Below, piece by piece: positions 1 to 11,715 of a DNA stretch of 64,000 nt. The DNA lies in assembly GCA_017165825.1 (NCBI GenBank), contig CM029367.1, forward strand, positions 15,796,310 through 15,860,309, given 5' to 3'. Made by a program: the position numbers and the translations under genes. Each line of letters starts with the position of its first letter. Position 1 is the first letter of the stretch. The stretch comes from Hepsetus odoe. Its lineage: Eukaryota; Chordata; Actinopteri; Characiformes; Hepsetidae. A model generated the notes under the pieces. The model was not told the origin of the DNA, ran no database searches, and was given only the letters and a program-made list of their open reading frames with translations.

Positions 1-900
1 GGTGCTTTTTAGACCTTACAGTCACAATGCGAAATTGTATGAAAATTCTATGAAATGTTAAGGTTTCATAAGGCATTGAATAACTTTGTAAACCATCATA
101 ATTTATTTGAATTGTTGGGAGGTCATATTTATAAAGCAGCAGCACTTGCTTGCTGGATCATCGCTCCCCAACACACTCCAGAAATCTCCAGTTTTCTAGT
201 TTTGTATCCAATTATCACTGACCTCCTATTCCAAAGACATGGTGTCGTTCTGTGACATTTTTTGAGATTTTGCGAAAGCAGATTTAATAAATGAAAACAA
301 TAACAACTGACTAAATAACAATCATAAATGACATACAATTTCTGATGTTTCTTCCCATGAGCCCCCACTTAGGTATAGCGCGCACGTTGTTCACATACCT
401 AATGAAATCCAAAAGTTTAAATTTAAATTGTTCTGCTAAATACTAAATAATAAAATGCCTTTTGTGTCATGATGTCAGTCTGTGAAATGAGAGCCCATGA
501 ACTACAAAGTAAAAAGAATTTTATCTGAAGATAATCTTAAACTGCCTTTGCTACAGACATTATTTTGCTGCATCATCCTTGTCCATGCCTACAGCCTAGC
601 TTTACACACTCATGTTGGAGCTGTAGGCCTGGCTAGTTTGAAAACTTTTAATTGTTTTCAGAGCCTGTCCCCATAAAGCCACTGGCATTTTAAAAAGAAG
701 CCTTGTTAAGCTCTTGCATGTTTGACAGTCTTCTTGCTAACTTGGGAAACAGCTAAAGATAAAGTGCTAAAGCTAAAAAAGTAAAGACTCATTCCAGGTC
801 TTAAAATACCTCCATAAATCAAAGCTGTGCCCCTTGAACCTTTGTTATTGTACTGTTTTTTATGTATTACTTAGCAGGCAATTAGGACCCATAATTAATA
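1..900. other. Non-coding AT-rich sequence
   Basis: No exon, repeat family or RNA gene recognised. The two short open frames present lack any coding signature. Confidence 0.6.
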
Positions 901-1451
901 CAGTACTGAGCAAAAGTTTTAGGCAGGTGTGAAAAAATGCTGTAAAGAAAGAATGCTTTCAGAAATGGAAGTGTTAATCATTTATTTTCATCAATCAACA
1001 AAATGCAGTGAATGAACAAAAGAGAAATCTAAATCAAATCAATATTTGGTGTGACCACCCTTTGCCTTCAAAACAGCATAAATTCTTCTAAGTACAATTG
1101 CACAGAGTTTTTGAAGGAACTCGGCTGGTAGGTCGTTCCGAACATGACCGTGCTTCAACCTCCGCGTGACATTGATGATCATCAGCACCTGTTTGGTAAA
1201 ACTGGTTTATCATACACCGACTATAATCCTACAAAATCCCTGACTTTGTGCAAGTGTACCTAGAAGAACTGATGTTGGTTTGAAGGCAAAAGGTAGTAAC
1301 ACCAAATATTGCTTTGATTTATATTTTTCTTTTGTTCGCTCACTTTGCATTTTGTAAATTGATGAAAATTAACAATCATTATTAATATTTCTGAAAGCAT
1401 TCTTTTTTACAGCATTTTTTCACATCTGCCTAAAACTTTTGCACAGTACTG
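901..1451. mobile_element. Long-TIR Tc1-derived non-autonomous transposon, copy 1 (complete)
   Basis: Terminal inverted repeats of about 200 bp start cagtactgagcaaaagtttt at the left and end with the reverse complement at 1451. The element is flanked by TA at 899-900 and 1452-1453, the Tc1/mariner target duplication. There is no transposase frame inside. It is the most complete of five copies in the window. Confidence 0.85.
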
Positions 1452-1859
1452 TAAATTCAGTAAAATCAATGATCATGACCACTAACAAAACCATAAGCAT
1501 TAGACATGTTCTTGGTCTCCAATGTGCAGTGTATATTTAGGCTTGTTTACAATGCATGCTGGATTGTATTCATTTAACTATAGATAATGCAATTCCTGCA
1601 ACAGAATACAGCTTGCTTGTGCAATTTGTGCATTATATCAACACAGGGGTTTCTGAGGGAAAACGAGTGGTGAACAGCAAGTCTGTGCACATATCCATAA
1701 AATCGATGATACTTCATTGCACCCCAGAGTTTCAATTTGGCACTTTACAGGCAGGCAGTATGGCACCACACTGTTTCTGGGAGAGAAAGGCCAGAAATTC
1801 AGTGACAGTGTGGCAGCACTGATTTGAAAAGGATGAATAAGAAAAAACAGGCCATACAG

Positions 1860-2125
1860 TATAAAAACAGAACATATATACTGATCAGCCACAACATTAA
1901 CCACCTGCCAAAATGTTGGTAGGTCCCCCTTCACTACCAAAACAGCTCTGACTTATCAATACAGGGTCCACAACACCTCTTGGACCAGCAGTCCTGTTAG
2001 CTGTGAAGTGGGGCCTCCACTGATGAGATGCTTGTTTGGATTTTGGTGTGGAGAATTTGAAGGCCTACAACTGGGCAGAATGACATGTGTTTCACAATGA
2101 AAAATAGTCACTTTCACTTCACTAT
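1860..2125 (+). repeat. Dispersed DNA-transposon end and SINE tail pieces
   Basis: 1880-1990 contains ctgatcagccacaacattaa and ccaaaacagctctgact, the opening of a common fish DNA-transposon-like repeat. 2085-2122 has a type B SINE tail (aaaatagtcactttcacttc). Both fragmentary. Confidence 0.5.
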
Positions 2126-2477
2126 GGTGCACTGTGTGACAGAATACCCTTGCTAACTCCAAAGTGTCTTGCATTTGTGTAAGACATTATAGCACAGCAA
2201 CAGAGTGCTTTCCTCAGTTCAGAGTACAGCGTTTTCCAGTATGTAGAGGATAAACAAATGCATGCCAGAAGTTTTGCTTTGTTACTAGGTTAAACTTCAG
2301 GATGATCCTTACACACTGTGCCACATAGAGTAACATTAATTCAGGTTTTAGATTTATCTGTTATTTTTGGTGAATTTCTTGTCATTTCTATTATTATTAT
2401 AATTATCATTATTGTTGTTGCTCTTGTTGTTGTTGTTGTTGTTGTTGTTGTTATTTTGTGAACAGTGTTTTTTACAC

Positions 2478-2662
2478 AGGGCAGCACAGTTGCACAGTGG
2501 ATAGCACTGTTACCTCACAGTGAGATGTCAGGTTCCATTCTGTGTGGAGTTTGCATGTTCTCCTTGTGTCTGCATGGGTTCCTCTAGGTAGACTCCAGCG
2601 TCCTCAGTGACCCTAACTGGGACAAGTGACTATGAAAAAGAGTATGTCAGTGAGAGTGTTTT
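2478..2662 (+). repeat. SINE-like repeat, 'gggcagcac' type, degenerate
   Basis: Head gcagcacagttgcacagtgg, central gtggagtttgcatgttctcc, and end gtgaccctaactgggacaag, matching the widespread fish repeat that also appears at 52,985 and 53,226. Followed by a (CA)n array. Confidence 0.65.
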
Positions 2663-2671
2663 TCACTCACT

Positions 2672-2673
2672 TA

Positions 2674-2705
<32 letters not shown>

Positions 2706-2753
2706 GACACACACACACACACACATTCACAGAGACACACACACACATTCACA

Positions 2754-2793
<40 letters not shown>
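2672..2793. repeat. (CA)n microsatellite
   Basis: About 120 bp of CA repeat with imperfect ttcacag spacers. The short frames across it on both strands (His/Thr or Cys/Val repeats) are not genes. Confidence 0.98.
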
Positions 2794-2794
<1 letters not shown>

Positions 2795-3072
2795 TAAGAT
2801 GCTATGGTATTCCATACACTGGAAGTTTTTATATGACACATGTCCTATCTCAAGAGAAGCTTTGTGTTTCAGCGGTGGAAGGTTTGTGTGTGTACATTGA
2901 TGAGTCTGTATCAAGGGCAAGGATGCCAAGAATGCTCAGGGCAAGTCCTTTGTAGCAGGTCATGCATTAAACATACAGCCTGTTTTTAGAGGACTCTCTC
3001 TCACAATCTCACAATACTGTGCATGTGTCATTGAGGGAGAGAAACCAAGATCGAGGAAGAGAGCGAGGGTGT

Positions 3073-3073
3073 T

Positions 3074-3116
<43 letters not shown>

Positions 3117-3218
3117 ATTTGTGTCTGTGCACACATGGCTTAATTGTAGTTAATGAAAAGCAGCTTGCTCCCCAGATCTAATCCTATTAGTGGGAAAGTC
3201 TCCTTCTCTCCTTATTCT

Positions 3219-3250
<32 letters not shown>
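3073..3250. repeat. (GA)n and (CA)n microsatellites
   Basis: (GA)n at 3073-3116 and (CA)n at 3222-3250, with about 100 bp of unique sequence between. Confidence 0.95.
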
Positions 3251-3252
<2 letters not shown>

Positions 3253-3637
3253 AATTCCTAGTTACAAGCCAATTACAAGCAAATTAACCTGCCCTCTCCA
3301 CTTCTAACACAGCCTACTACCATCAAATCAGATTTGTAACTGTAGATGGAAATGGTTATTAATAACTGCATAATAACTTATTATGTTATGGCCTGTAGAC
3401 TTAGAAAACCTGAGCAACAGTCCTGCTGTCTTCTGTTTGCAGCTATATTTGTTCCTTTTGTTTGCACTTTAAACAAGATCATAATTTGGAATAGTGTATT
3501 TGCTCACACTTCATTCAATCCCTGCAAAATACTTCTGACGTTACCAAACATGAACAGGTGATTGTCATGGATACTGTTAATACAACAGCATCATGTCATT
3601 ATTAGTGGCAATTTCCTAGACACAGGATGCAGCTTTA

Positions 3638-3965
3638 AATTCAATCAAGGAAGTTTTATTGTCATTTCACCCATGTACACAGTGCACAGTACACAGTGAA
3701 ACAAAAGAACATTCCTTCAGGACCATTGTCTTAAGAAAGCACTACATAGGTGCAGACAGTTGTACATGGTGCAAAAGACAAAAACAACAAAATATAACAA
3801 GACAGAACAGAGTCTAGTGCAGCCAACACTGTGCAATGGCAGTACTCAATGCAGGAAGCAGAGATGCTGCTGGGTTTTCCAAGTGATGGAGCTGGTGTTA
3901 AAGGTGTACATGAGGTTCTCAATGACGTGACCGTTTAGAATTTAGAATATTCCATTACAGATTTC
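3638..3965 (-). mobile_element. LINE 3' UTR fragment, same family as 40.8 kb
   Basis: The low-coordinate end (ttattgtcatttcacccatg, gaacattccttcaggacc) parallels the 3' UTR of the LINE at 40,830, and the high end has a short decayed coding piece (gatgctgctgggttttcc). Orientation minus. Confidence 0.65.
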
Positions 3966-5283
3966 CTTAATTAATGATATGTTCTCTTTTATTTATGTAC
4001 TCTCTGTAACTTTTTTTTATTACTACCATGTTTAGAAGGCTGGAAATTCTGCAGTAGGGGAATTTTATAACATTCCATTAAAATAGTACCCTATAAAATT
4101 AAATGACTAAACCACCGTGGCAGCCGATTGCTCATATGGGTAGCATTCATTCGAACAGAGTAACCATAATTTGGTACACAGTGGAAAAATGGCTCCAGAC
4201 TGAGAAGTGTAGATGTACCGACACATTGTTTGATCTGTATAAAACATTTACCTATAAAGTCAACAACCATTTTTCCCCAGAAATCTAGATATCTTAGTAC
4301 AGATGCTTAATGCCATTTTTCGATAGCAAAATAAACCAACCAATATTTAACCTTTTTGATCTTCAGGCTCTATGCCCACCACATGTCAGCAATGACAGCT
4401 GCTGAATATGTGGTATGTGGGGACCTTCTTTTTCTGCCTTAAGACTCTGTGACAGGTATATGACACATTGAGGACATTTTCACAAGAAGTGTGTATGCAA
4501 TCATTCACTTAGCTCATCTCCAGAGTCAACAACCATGTGATTTATTTTTTCAGAAGGTTAAGGCAACCCTTTCAATTTGTCTTTACACTTTATAACAAAC
4601 ATGACATATTAATGACCATTCTTTCTATAGTTGAAGTAAAGCTTCCTCTTTTAGACCTTGGGCATGTGGCTTAGTTTTAAAGGTGAACACATTGATATTA
4701 CACTGATAAATATGATTCAGTGAAACTCTGCATATGATATATTGCATACATTTTGTTCCACTCAAAATTCAGAAAGTTGGCTCAAACTTTTATGAACTTT
4801 GACAAGGAGTGTTTCTGTAAATTAACTTTCTCACTGTAGCAAAAATAGTTGATGCTGTTAGATGACCCATTAAATCCAACTTCTCATACATAGAAATAGT
4901 GACTAATCAGCGACTCATTATTGTTTAGTGATTAGTCTAAAAAATGACTAATCCTGCAGTAAATGACTAATCTTGCAATTTTAAAAAAATTGATAGCGGT
5001 GCATCCAAAGATGTCATAAACTCTGTAGTTAGGCTGGAAGATGTTATCCTGTGATAACAAGCTAGCTGACATAAAAAAAAAAAAAAACATAATTTCATAA
5101 TCATCTTTGGATACTGTCCAGATTGAGGATTGTTGTAACATTACATTGTAATCCATGCATCCAAAAGAGCTATACAACGACTTCAACACCTCTCTATTAT
5201 CTGAGCTGCTAATCATATCCACGATCACAGGTGGTGCTGGAGACACCCTGCCAAGGCTGCGCAACAAGGCAGATTTATTTATA
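3966..5283. other. Non-coding sequence
   Basis: Unique AT-rich sequence. The 133-codon minus-strand open frame at 4,932-5,333 runs into the transposon copy at 5,284 and includes a poly(A)-derived Phe run, so I do not call it. Confidence 0.55.
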
Positions 5284-5671
5284 CAGTATTGTGTAAAGGT
5301 TTTAGGCAGGTGTGGAAAAAATGCTGTAAACAAAGAATGGTTTCAGAAATATAAATAATGATTTTTTATTTTTATCAATTTACAAAATGCAAAGTGAGCG
5401 AACAAAAGAAAAATCTAAATCAAATCAATATTTGGTGTTACTACCTTTTGCCTTCAAACCAGCATTAGGTCTTCTGGCCCCCACAGAGCCCTGATCTCAA
5501 CATCATCCAATGTGTCTGGATTACATGAAGAGACAGAAGGATGTGCGGAAGCCTACATTCACAGAAGATTGGTGGTTAGTTCTCCAAGATGTTTGGAACA
5601 ACCTATGTTTGGAACAACAACCTGTTTACAGCATTTTTTCCAAACCAACCTAAAACCTTTGCACAGTACTG
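5284..5671. mobile_element. Long-TIR Tc1-derived transposon, copy 2, with transposase remnant
   Basis: Same ends (gttttaggcaggtgtggaaa left; reverse complement right). The centre (5478-5610) translates on the plus strand to a WPPQSPDLNIIQ-like block followed by degenerate DVRKPT-like sequence, the C-terminal region of Tc1 transposases that carries the last catalytic acidic residue. Stops and frame breaks make it non-functional. It shows the family came from a Tc1-type autonomous element. Confidence 0.8.
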
Positions 5672-6153
5672 GATATCATCTTTCATAAACTCTGGTCATT
5701 TAAAGTGCTTTAAAAATGTGAATACATAAATGAAGCAGATCAAAGCAAATAAATAAATAAAACAATACATTAATGAAGATTATCTAAAAAAAAGAGTAAA
5801 ACATAATAAATGATTTAATTATTTTAATAAACTCTAATATGATCAAATAAAGCCCCACCAATGACTGAAACCATCCTTAACAGGAAAAGCTGGGAATGTC
5901 TGGGCTGTGTTCAACCACAACCTGGTCTGGTTTTGAAAACAGATGAATGGATGGGTGGATCATCATCATCAGGTATAGAAAGTATAAACTGTAAATTAAC
6001 TAATTAAATTCAGTAAAAAAAAAAACTAATTTTTATCATTAGTGTAGAACATGCTACAATTGGGGCAGATCAATATCAAGCATAGTAGCTAAAAGCCATT
6101 TAATCTTGTTTTGGTTTTGACTCTGGGCATCTTTAGATGACCTGCTCCCAACA

Positions 6154-6381
6154 GTCAGTCAGTCATTTTCTGCCGCTTGTCCCAAGTGGGGTCACGGGGG
6201 AGTGCTGGAGTCCATCCCAGCTCACACAGGGTGAACGACGGGGACACACCCTGGACAGGTCGCCGGCCCATCGCAGGGAGGAGCGTGACGGGGACGGCAC
6301 CTTGCTCAAGGGTACCTCAGGGCAACCTATCAGGAAGGGTTTCGAACCCCCGATCCTCTGATCATGAAGCCACCGCTGCCC
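6154..6381 (-). repeat. tRNA-derived SINE, tail type A, with 13-bp target duplication
   Basis: Direct repeats cctgctcccaaca at 6141-6153 and 6382-6394 flank the copy. In reverse: tRNA-like head, B-box in gggttcgaaaccc form, body with tacccttgagcaaggtgcc, and the A-type tail (ctgggatggactccagcact; gtcccaagtggggtc on the plus strand) ending in a (gact)n-like run. Confidence 0.85.
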
Positions 6382-6394
6382 CCTGCTCCCAACA

Positions 6395-9300
6395 ATCAAA
6401 ATCAAATTATTCAAATTCCAGTCTATTTACTAGTCTGAGCAGTTCACAGCAGCCAGTTTTTGTGAGAGTTTTCCTCAAAGACATGTGTAAATTTGTGTTA
6501 AGTGCTTCACTGATTTTATATGCACAGTCATTTTAATCTGTAAATATTGTCACTTTTCAGTATTGTGCTTGATCATACAGTGAAAATAACACATACATTG
6601 GCATTACTGTCATTGACCAACAACTGCTCTGCTTCTTATTGTACACTGTCTAGATTTAATTTTCCTGTATTGTAGTGTTGTAATGTACAGTGTAATGTAT
6701 GCATTTATTGACTTCTGTCCTGTGTTAACTGTAGCCTTGCATCATGGAGAAACCTAACTTAATTACTCACTCAACATTTGACTGTAGAAGTAAAACAAAG
6801 ATATGAGAACAAAGTTTTAGGCACTTTCGATCCATATACAGCACACAAAACACAAAACAGTGACAAAACAGTCACTGATAACAGCAAAGTCCCTCTCAGA
6901 GCTCCACTCTGGCAATGCCTGCATATATCTGCATATATTCTTAATTATTACAGGGTGAGAATGAACTAATCAAAGCGAGCAATCCTGTTTTGCCATAAAT
7001 CTGCAAAAGAGTTTTGTGTTAATGTTGCTGTGGATGCATCCTAAATTGCATACTACCACACTAAATAGTGTGTAAGAATAGTACACAGCAAACGGACGTC
7101 CACTCAGAAATGCAGCATGTAAAGGATGTGGGTTTTTTACACAGCCTGTCTGTTCTGCTAGTTCAAACCTGTCAAGGCCACTGTGTCTGTTCATGAAAAT
7201 GAACTGTGCCAAGACAATGTGGTACAACTAAAAAGACGATTAAAACGCAATTATAACAATACTTGAGCTTTTGTTGAAATGGTTACCATTCTTTCCTTCT
7301 CTCCCGAAAGAGACCCATATAGTCATTCCGTTTATCACTTCCCTGGTCTTTGTTTCTCAGCTGGGATTTTGTAAATGTAAAATAATTATCAGATAGTATG
7401 TCATTCTGGTCTGTGTACAAATAAAGGGAGAGGAGGCACAAGTGCACAGCGAAAACCTTGGGGGTTTATATTGCATTCAATTAGACAACAGTTGTTCATC
7501 ATTTTGGTTAAACAAATCAAAAAAATACATGGTGGACAATGAAAGCAAACTTTTGCCCTCCATGTGACTACACATGATAAACTATGACTAGGAAAGCAAA
7601 ACTGCTGCAAATGCAGTGCAAAGCTCAGTGCAAAGTTTCATCATCATGTTTGAAAGAAAACAAAATTGACCAAAAATGACCATCTTAAGATATGTTATAA
7701 ATATCGTGGCAGGCTAATCACATCTTCTTTTCAAAGTTTTCCATAGCATCATACCGCACTTTTTGTCATGTCTGCTGATTAGAGGGCTGACGGGGATTTT
7801 TAAGATGTCACCTGCCATATGTCAGAAAATGAGAAAATGTTATGACAGTTGTCTTGTGTGTGTCTTAACATCTGTCATAGAAATAGATGCTAGTACTCAA
7901 AAGTTACCATTTGACGTAATCTGTTAAGCCACATCAAGTTGGCGGATGAAATCTGCTATGACATGCATAAGGTCCAATTCACACAGGCATTTGAATCTTG
8001 GATAAATGAAGGGGCTCTGAGCAACCTAGACACTGAAGCTGCCTTTTGTGGTGATTGACTTCAATATGACGTTTCATTTGCATGTGCATGTCTATATTCC
8101 ATGCCAACCTCCAGCCAAGGTTGTAGTTTTGTGTTTTTGTACTTGTGGGGGGGCTGTCCAAAATCTACAGTGCGGGTTTGAAAGTTTGTAGTGGTTTAAT
8201 CAGATGTTTTAATCACATGGTTGTTTTTGTGGATGTGAATTTGTGGTCCATTCTTTTAATTTGGATTCATAAAATTAATAACAACATTTCTGATGACATG
8301 TATTTATGCAAAAGCGTCAAAACCAAACTACCAGTTTTCTCTGATTCTCTGATGAATCAGGGGAAATATCCAGAACATAAAATGAACAGCATGGAAATGT
8401 AATAAAGATGTTTTCTTTGCGCTTACAGAGATTTTGGCAGAATGCCAAAAAGAAGCACTTTTTTTTTTTTTATGCCATCCAAACACATATCCAACCCAAT
8501 GCAAGTTATGAAAGCTAGTGTGCATGGTCTGATTCACTCCAAAGAGCAGAAAACAGTTGCCATTTAATCCGTACTCAGCTGACGCTACAGAGGTAAAAAA
8601 AATAATAAAATGCTTAATTCAGATGTCTATGTGAACAGGGTCTAAGGCATGGCAATGTCAGAGTTACACAGTGGGGCTCAAAAAAGTGTTACTGCCTGTT
8701 TATTATGTAGCACTTGCTTAGCCATGTTTAAAAGCGCCTTATCTCCAGAAACAGACTTTGAACCTTCAAAGCAGTGTTACTTTGACCAAAGAGGCACTGC
8801 TATTAAACTCCATCTTTTTATGTTAATTGTCCACCATGTCTCTCAGGCAAAAATGCAATAATAAGCTCGTCTTCATAACAAGTAGGTGTTTTTTAATTGG
8901 AAGAGAATTTGAAAATTAAAGATTTGAAGTCAATGTTCAATGACCTGTGCTGCAGTAGTGTGCAGTAGTGGTTCTGTTCAGTACCTCAAAGTCTACAAAA
9001 AGGATTGTTTGACTTATTTAGGAGCCAAAGGTTTTGCAGTGAACCATTTTTAAGTATTTTTAAACACATAGTTGATCAGGGTACATAATATAATCATAAA
9101 AGAATTTTTTTTTTTTTTTTTTTACAATTGTTTACTTAAAATTTTAGCACTCCTCACCTGTCATCTTTTGCTGAGTCTGTTCTAACTCAGTCCATAAAAT
9201 CCCCTTTTTAAGGGTTTATTCCACATGTATAACGGTGCCAACCAATATTCACTGGCTGACATTTGGCAGGGCTTGGACACCTGTAGCTGCTGGACTTAAT

Positions 9301-9527
9301 TACATGTGCTTCATTGGATGCCCCCAGCTGTGTTCAGTTCCTCAGTGTTATATGAATTCTGAACTAAGGCTGATACGGAATGGTTGTGAAGTGAAGCTTG
9401 GAGCACCAACTGGTCTATCCTCCATCAGCAAATACAGTCATTCATAAGCATTGTTTTAGTATTAGACTAAGCTTTTTAGAACATTGCCTATAATCTAACT
9501 GATTTTAGTGAATAACTTCAAAAGTGG
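6395..9527. other. Non-coding sequence
   Basis: 3.1 kb of unique AT-rich sequence with poly(A)/(T) runs near 8,461 and 9,107. No exon-like open frame with splice signals was recognised. Confidence 0.55.
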
Positions 9528-9752
9528 GGTGAGGGTGGCCTAGTGGTTAGGGAATAGGCTCGTAATCAGAAGGTTATAGATCTGAATCACAGACAAATAG
9601 GTTACCCTGAGGTACCCTTGAGCAAAGTACCGTCTCCCAACACTGCACCCCGGGTGACGGGTATACGGCTGCCACCTGCTGCACAGCATTGCATTGTGGT
9701 TCACTGTGTGCTGTGCTGTGTGTTCACAATAACAAATAGTCACTTCCACCTC
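9528..9752 (+). repeat. tRNA-derived SINE, tail type B
   Basis: Head gggtggcctagtggttaggg, shared body ttaccctgaggtacccttga, then the B-type tail with ctgctgcacagcattgcatt, the tgtgctgtgctgtg motif and caaatagtcacttccacc. B-box degenerate. Confidence 0.8.
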
Positions 9753-9840
9753 CTACTTTTAGACCCATATTCAGATTTATGTTCAAATACCTGCATTTTA
9801 GAGATTGCACAACACATTAAATGAGGTAACATGTTACACA

Positions 9841-9995
9841 TTCATTCTTCCATTATCTGGGCAGCTTAACCAGGGTTAGGGCACTTTTCAGAGCCTGTGC
9901 CAGCACTCATAAGGCAAAAGCCAGAAAAACACACATGATGGGTCACCACTCCATCATAGGGCTGGCACAGAAACACACATACATTCACACCAAGA
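9841..9995 (-). repeat. Decayed SINE-like fragment, reverse
   Basis: Order of blocks (gcagcttaaccagggttagg, tgccagcactcataaggc, ggtcaccactccatcatagg, acattcacacc) follows the reverse of the gggcagcac-type fish SINE. Strongly mutated. Confidence 0.45.
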
Positions 9996-10815
9996 GGCAT
10001 TTCAGCATCTCTAGTTCACCTTCTGTGTATGTGTTTAGAAAAATGTTCCTTGAGCTAAATAATGACTTTTTTCACAATCATTTTTCCGTCATTCTGTTCC
10101 CATCTTTATCAAGTGTGCCAATCTGAAGTCATGCATTCCTGCTAATACACACAAACACAGATGTTCAGAAGCAGGCAAAACTGGAGCTAAATTTCCCTTC
10201 AGAGACAGACTTTATCTTAATGAACTTTGCTTTTGTATTTGCATCTAACTGATTTGCGGTTCAGTGTCACTTCCATGGCGCCACATGCAGTAAAAGTGAG
10301 TGATTTATTGCCAGACAAAAGCAGATCAGATGGGATCAGTCAGAAGTATGTGAAAGTGGACAAGTGCTATGGAAAGTTATTTTATGCAAGCCTCAATTTC
10401 CTTCTAATGAAAGTCAATTCATAGATTGATTATATACATTTTCTACAGTCATTATTACATGATCAGATCAAACTCACATGACTCTTCTTCTTCCATTAAG
10501 GTATTTATTTTTCACATAAGAGGTTTTATTTTGACTGTGACAATATGCACAGTCATACTCTGTTCTCAGCTTCAGCCAAAGTTTAAGTTTTAAAAATCCT
10601 CAAAAATTCGAATGACAGTTCAGACCATTTGGGTGGAGAAAAAGGCAGGTACTACTTTACTAAAAGCTGGGTGTCTGTCACCTAAACGTTAGCGTCTGCA
10701 GCTCAGACAGTGACTTTTTACACCATTACATCACACAAACAGAGGACAAGTGAGGACAAGAGAAACTCGCCTTGTCCAAACTCATCTTGTGTATATATAT
10801 ATATATATATATATA

Positions 10816-11188
10816 CAGCAAAAGTTTTAGGCAGGTGTGAAAAAATGCTGTAAATAAAGAATGCTTTCAGAAATGGAAGTGTTAATCATTTATTTTCATC
10901 AATCAACAAAATGCAGTGAATGAACAAAAGAGAAATCTAAATCAAATCAATACTTGGTGTGACCACCCTTTGCCTTCAAAACAGCATCAATTCTTCTAGG
11001 TACACTTGCACACAGTTTTTGTGGGGGCCAGAAGAACTGATGCTGGTTTGAAGGCAAAAGGTAGCAACACCAAAAATTGATTTGGTTTAGATTTTTCTTT
11101 TGTTCGCTCACTTTGCATTTTGTAAATTGATCAAATAAACAATCATTGTTTATATTTCTGAAAGCATTCTTTGTTTACAGCATTTTTA
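10816..11188. mobile_element. Long-TIR Tc1-derived transposon, copy 3, ends trimmed
   Basis: Left TIR (cagcaaaagttttaggcagg) directly abuts a (TA)n microsatellite (10791-10815) and lacks about seven bases of the terminus. The right TIR stops at tttacagcatttttaactag, short of the normal end. The interior is deleted compared with copy 1. Confidence 0.8.
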
Positions 11189-11648
11189 ACTAGTATTACC
11201 TCAGCAAATGGTAATCACTGATAGAAACAGAGATTTCAAAAAAATGAAAAAAATACATTTTAGTTTTTCTTTTTTTTATTGTTCATTTGACTTGCTAAAG
11301 CAGTTTCTTACCAAGCAAGTCCTAACTAACTTAAGACAGAACAGTAAGATTAGATTAACTGACAGTTGTGTTGCCTCTACTGTTCATAACTCACACCCAG
11401 TTCAATGTAGTGTGAGATGGGTGGGAGCACTGGCTGAGTGATTTGTATGTTTGTATATAAGAAGTGGCTTTGTATTTCAGTAACCAGCATAAATCATGCA
11501 CTGCTAGAGTTTAACCAGAGAACTGGAATGGTTATTTTGATGGTTTAAAATGAAGTGCTGAAATGTCAACAAAGCCTTTATTTTTACAAAGCAATATATT
11601 TTTCTTTTTTTAACAAATTGGCTTTAAAGTGCAATTATTCATTAATGT

Positions 11649-11654
<6 letters not shown>

Positions 11655-11713
<59 letters not shown>
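11655..11713. repeat. (CT)n microsatellite
   Basis: An almost pure 59-bp CT run. A polypyrimidine/polypurine mirror tract. Confidence 0.98.

Positions 11714-11715
<2 letters not shown>

Noticed and set aside
2672..2793. CRISPR-like array of repeats with spacers
   Set aside because: An interrupted CA microsatellite in a vertebrate genome; no unique spacers.
4932..5333. 133-codon minus-strand frame
   Set aside because: Includes the end of a transposon copy and a Phe run from poly(A); not protein-like.
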